From NCBI GenBank assembly GCA_029255685.2, contig CM055312.2, forward strand, positions 82,873,010 to 82,937,009: 64,000 nt of DNA, given 5' to 3'. The notes beneath the pieces are model-generated. The model was not told the DNA's origin. It was given only the letters and a program-made list of their open reading frames with translations, and did not search any database. The position numbers and the translations under genes are program-made. This document shows positions 62,090 to 64,000 of this stretch, in pieces; position 1 is the stretch's first letter, and the number at the start of each line of letters is the position of its first letter. The stretch comes from Silene conica. Taxonomy: Eukaryota; Streptophyta; Magnoliopsida; Caryophyllales; Caryophyllaceae.

Positions 62090-62964
62090 TGATACCCCGT
62101 ATTTTTGCCTCGGTCAACAACTGTCAAACCGTGTTTTTACATGTATTTCAAACAGGTGTTTATTAACTATTTTACGTAAACTGTTATTATTTTATAAATC
62201 GTATTTCTACAATTATTTTGTATTTTATAATCATTTTTAATATTTGATGATTGTTTCATAAAATGACATTTCACTCGTTTTTATTTAATTTTAATATTTC
62301 ATTTGTAATTTAATATATTTTCTATTTTATATTCATTTCTCATTTATACTTAATTTCTATTGTTGTTTGAGTCGTAATTGTATTTAAATCCTAATTTAAC
62401 TAGTATTATTATTATACGTACTCGTTAATTTTAAGTTACGGGTTTTGTTAAGTTTAAACTACGGGTAGATAACGGGATTTAGTGATATAGGCTCTCGGGA
62501 TGCGTGATAGGCTTGGGCTTACGATTGATGATTGATGGGTGGTGATAACCGTGTAGTGCATCATTGGATGAAAACAAAATAAACCCTAATTCTACCCCAT
62601 CGACATACACCTCCCCCTTCATTGACAATAAAATACAAACCCTACTCCTCCTTTGTCTCGTCTGCCTCCATCCCTTTGATGTGTGTATTTTATATAGACC
62701 TTTTAGGCCGTATTGGCACACATTCCTATGCTTATTCCGTAGTATTTTGCTACAAATATTCCCCGAATAGTCTACTTTGGTTTGTTTTGCTATTTTGCAG
62801 ATATGAGCCGGAGAAGATCATAATTGAGCCTAAAACATGTCCTCATGCATACATTTAGGAGAAGCGTTGAGTTGGAGCTTGTTACTACTCGTTTTGAGAT
62901 ACGCATAGGAGCAACAAAGTCTATAAAGCGAAGGAAGAACTTCAATTTGCTAGTGCTTACTTTG

Positions 62965-63090
62965 AAGAGCCATATCTCGAGTTCTACAACATATAATCAG
63001 GTGATTCCAACTGGTGATTAAAGCTTGTCCTCTTAGCTTTCCAACGCCATCAAGAACGCTTGATTTGAGCAAGTAACGAAGAAATGGCGG
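62965..63090 (+). repeat. LTR module shared with the solo LTR
   Basis: GAAGAGCCATATCTCGAGTT...CTCTTAGCTTTCCAACGCC...AGTAACGAAGAAATGGC. The solo LTR has the matching - strand sequence at 46062-46180. Confidence 0.85.
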
Positions 63091-63130
63091 CCATTTGAAG
63101 TTCAGTGCGCAGTGCAGGAAATACACGCTG

Positions 63131-63322
63131 CTCGATCGAGAACATCATTTGTTCGATCGAGAAGTTATGGTTCCCAAAGTGCTCGATCGAGAGGTTCTTT
63201 TCCTCGATCGAGAGATTTTGATTCTTAAAGTCCTCGATCGAGAGGTTTTGGTTCCAAAAGTGCTCGATCGAGAGCTTTTTATAGCTATACTTCTCGATCG
63301 AGAGGTTTTCCTCTCGATCGAG
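63131..63322. repeat. eight TCGATCGA palindromes in LTR
   Basis: CTCGATCGAG (once TTCGATCGAG) at 63131, 63152, 63182, 63203, 63233, 63263, 63293 and 63313, spaced 20-21 or 30 bases. It also gives a spurious LDRE-repeat frame. Confidence 0.97.
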
Positions 63323-63384
63323 AGCCTTGATGGGTGACGGATCAGTTTCCCGAGAGCTTTTTATCAGTTTTCTTTTATTTTCGC

Positions 63385-63393
63385 TATAAAAAC
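63385..63393 (+). promoter_or_regulatory. LTR TATA box
   Basis: TATAAAAAC, 63 bases after the last palindrome and about 60 before an AATAAA. Confidence 0.6.
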
Positions 63394-64000
63394 TCGGTTT
63401 GTGAGTTCACTTTAGGGATCCTCTCTCAGCCGTCACTTTTCTGCTCAATAAAAAAATCTCTTTTTAGTGTTCTTTCTCTTACAAACTCAAGGATTGTTTC
63501 GTTCTTGTTCTTAAGCCGGATTCTTTTGATCGTACTCTTTTCCTTAATCTCCTTCCTACTGTTCTTATTGTTAATTACTGTTTTCACTGTTTTGTTTTGT
63601 TACTTCGCTTTCGCGCATTTTGTCCCCTGTTTCATGCTTTATACTCCGTCTATTTTTCGTCCCCTTTGGTTCCGTTTTTGTCCCAGTTTCTGTTCTTCTA
63701 ATTATTACCCTTTTCATCTGTTTTTGTTCACACAATTCATACCGTTGTTTTCTCATTTACTATCTCGGTTTTCGTGCCCCTATCTCTCGCTTTGTATCTC
63801 GAAAACCGTGCTCCTTTACCTCGTCTTATCTCGGTTTTTCATCCCTTTTTATTCTCTAATTTATCATTCTGTTTTCACCCTATTTTTACCATGTCAATTG
63901 TTACTATGATTATCGATTTTGTAATCGTTTATTATTACGTTCTGAGTAGCTAATTTGTCTAATATGCCGGGATGAAGGAAACCGTGTCCTATGCTTGATA

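Larger units (their letters stand above)
62090..64000 (+). mobile_element. LTR of another retrotransposon, runs off the window
   Basis: Starts TGATACCCCG inside the chromovirus fragment. Order along it: AT-rich U3, a module shared with the solo LTR (about 62965-63090), an array of eight TCGATCGA palindromes, a TATA box (TATAAAAAC, 63385-63393), then AATAAA at about 63447 and a T-rich leader. No coding region reached. Confidence 0.78.

Noticed and set aside
63095-63337. 80-codon frame with LDRE repeats
   Set aside because: Arises from the TCGATCGA palindrome array whose spacing is mostly a multiple of three.

Overview
This is nuclear DNA from a flowering plant. Two transfer RNA-related loci, one intron-bearing plant gene (a MscS-like mechanosensitive channel) and a dense set of plant-type transposable elements show it: Ty3/Gypsy chromoviruses primed by initiator-Met tRNA, L1-type LINEs, Helitrons, Stowaway, PIF/Harbinger and Mutator-like MITEs. 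Base composition and element style fit a eudicot. The recurrent CTTAAGACGG motif makes me think of Caryophyllales, but that is only a guess.

Layout. 1-18.06 kb is a nest of LTR retrotransposons. A very young Tekay/Del-type chromovirus on the + strand (1-7741, its 5' LTR cut by the window edge) sits inside one LTR of a second, broken chromovirus on the - strand (7742-18059). That one also carries a 1.7 kb DNA element in its body. 18.06-29.86 kb is AT-rich, with a Stowaway MITE, a tandem duplication, a 4.2 kb Helitron whose empty site survives next door, a TIR element inside an old chromovirus LTR end, a four-copy tandem repeat and a 1 kb Helitron. 29.86-34.74 kb is a nearly full-length L1-like LINE on the - strand. 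34.75-38.0 kb holds a degenerate tandem array, an orphan Helitron 3' end and a 1.7 kb Helitron with an internal Stowaway. A tRNA-Ser(CGA) gene lies at 38.63-38.71 kb.

39.0-44.1 kb is a chain of insertions: a TIR element entered by a 5'-truncated LINE, itself entered by a tRNA-derived SINE; then a PIF/Harbinger deletion derivative with a scrap of its transposase; then a Mutator-like MITE. 44.4-48.8 kb has a minisatellite split by a solo LTR, then a decayed LINE with a C-terminal RNase H domain and a piece of the same LTR family.

The one host protein gene is an MSL6-like mechanosensitive channel at 50503-59423. I infer six coding exons and 950 residues. Its short first exon (carrying VIVKID) is separated from the rest by a 5.4 kb intron filled with transposons; splice sites and reading phase agree exactly. 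59.84-62.09 kb is a fragment of a - strand chromovirus, interrupted at 62090 by the LTR of another element that runs off the window.

The most unusual theme is that four LTRs of different sequence each contain repeated short perfect or near-perfect palindromes (cores GGTGGTACCACC, GGTCGACC/CCGGTCGACCGG, TCGATCGA). In two of them the palindromes follow a shared ~120 bp module and precede a TATA-like box.
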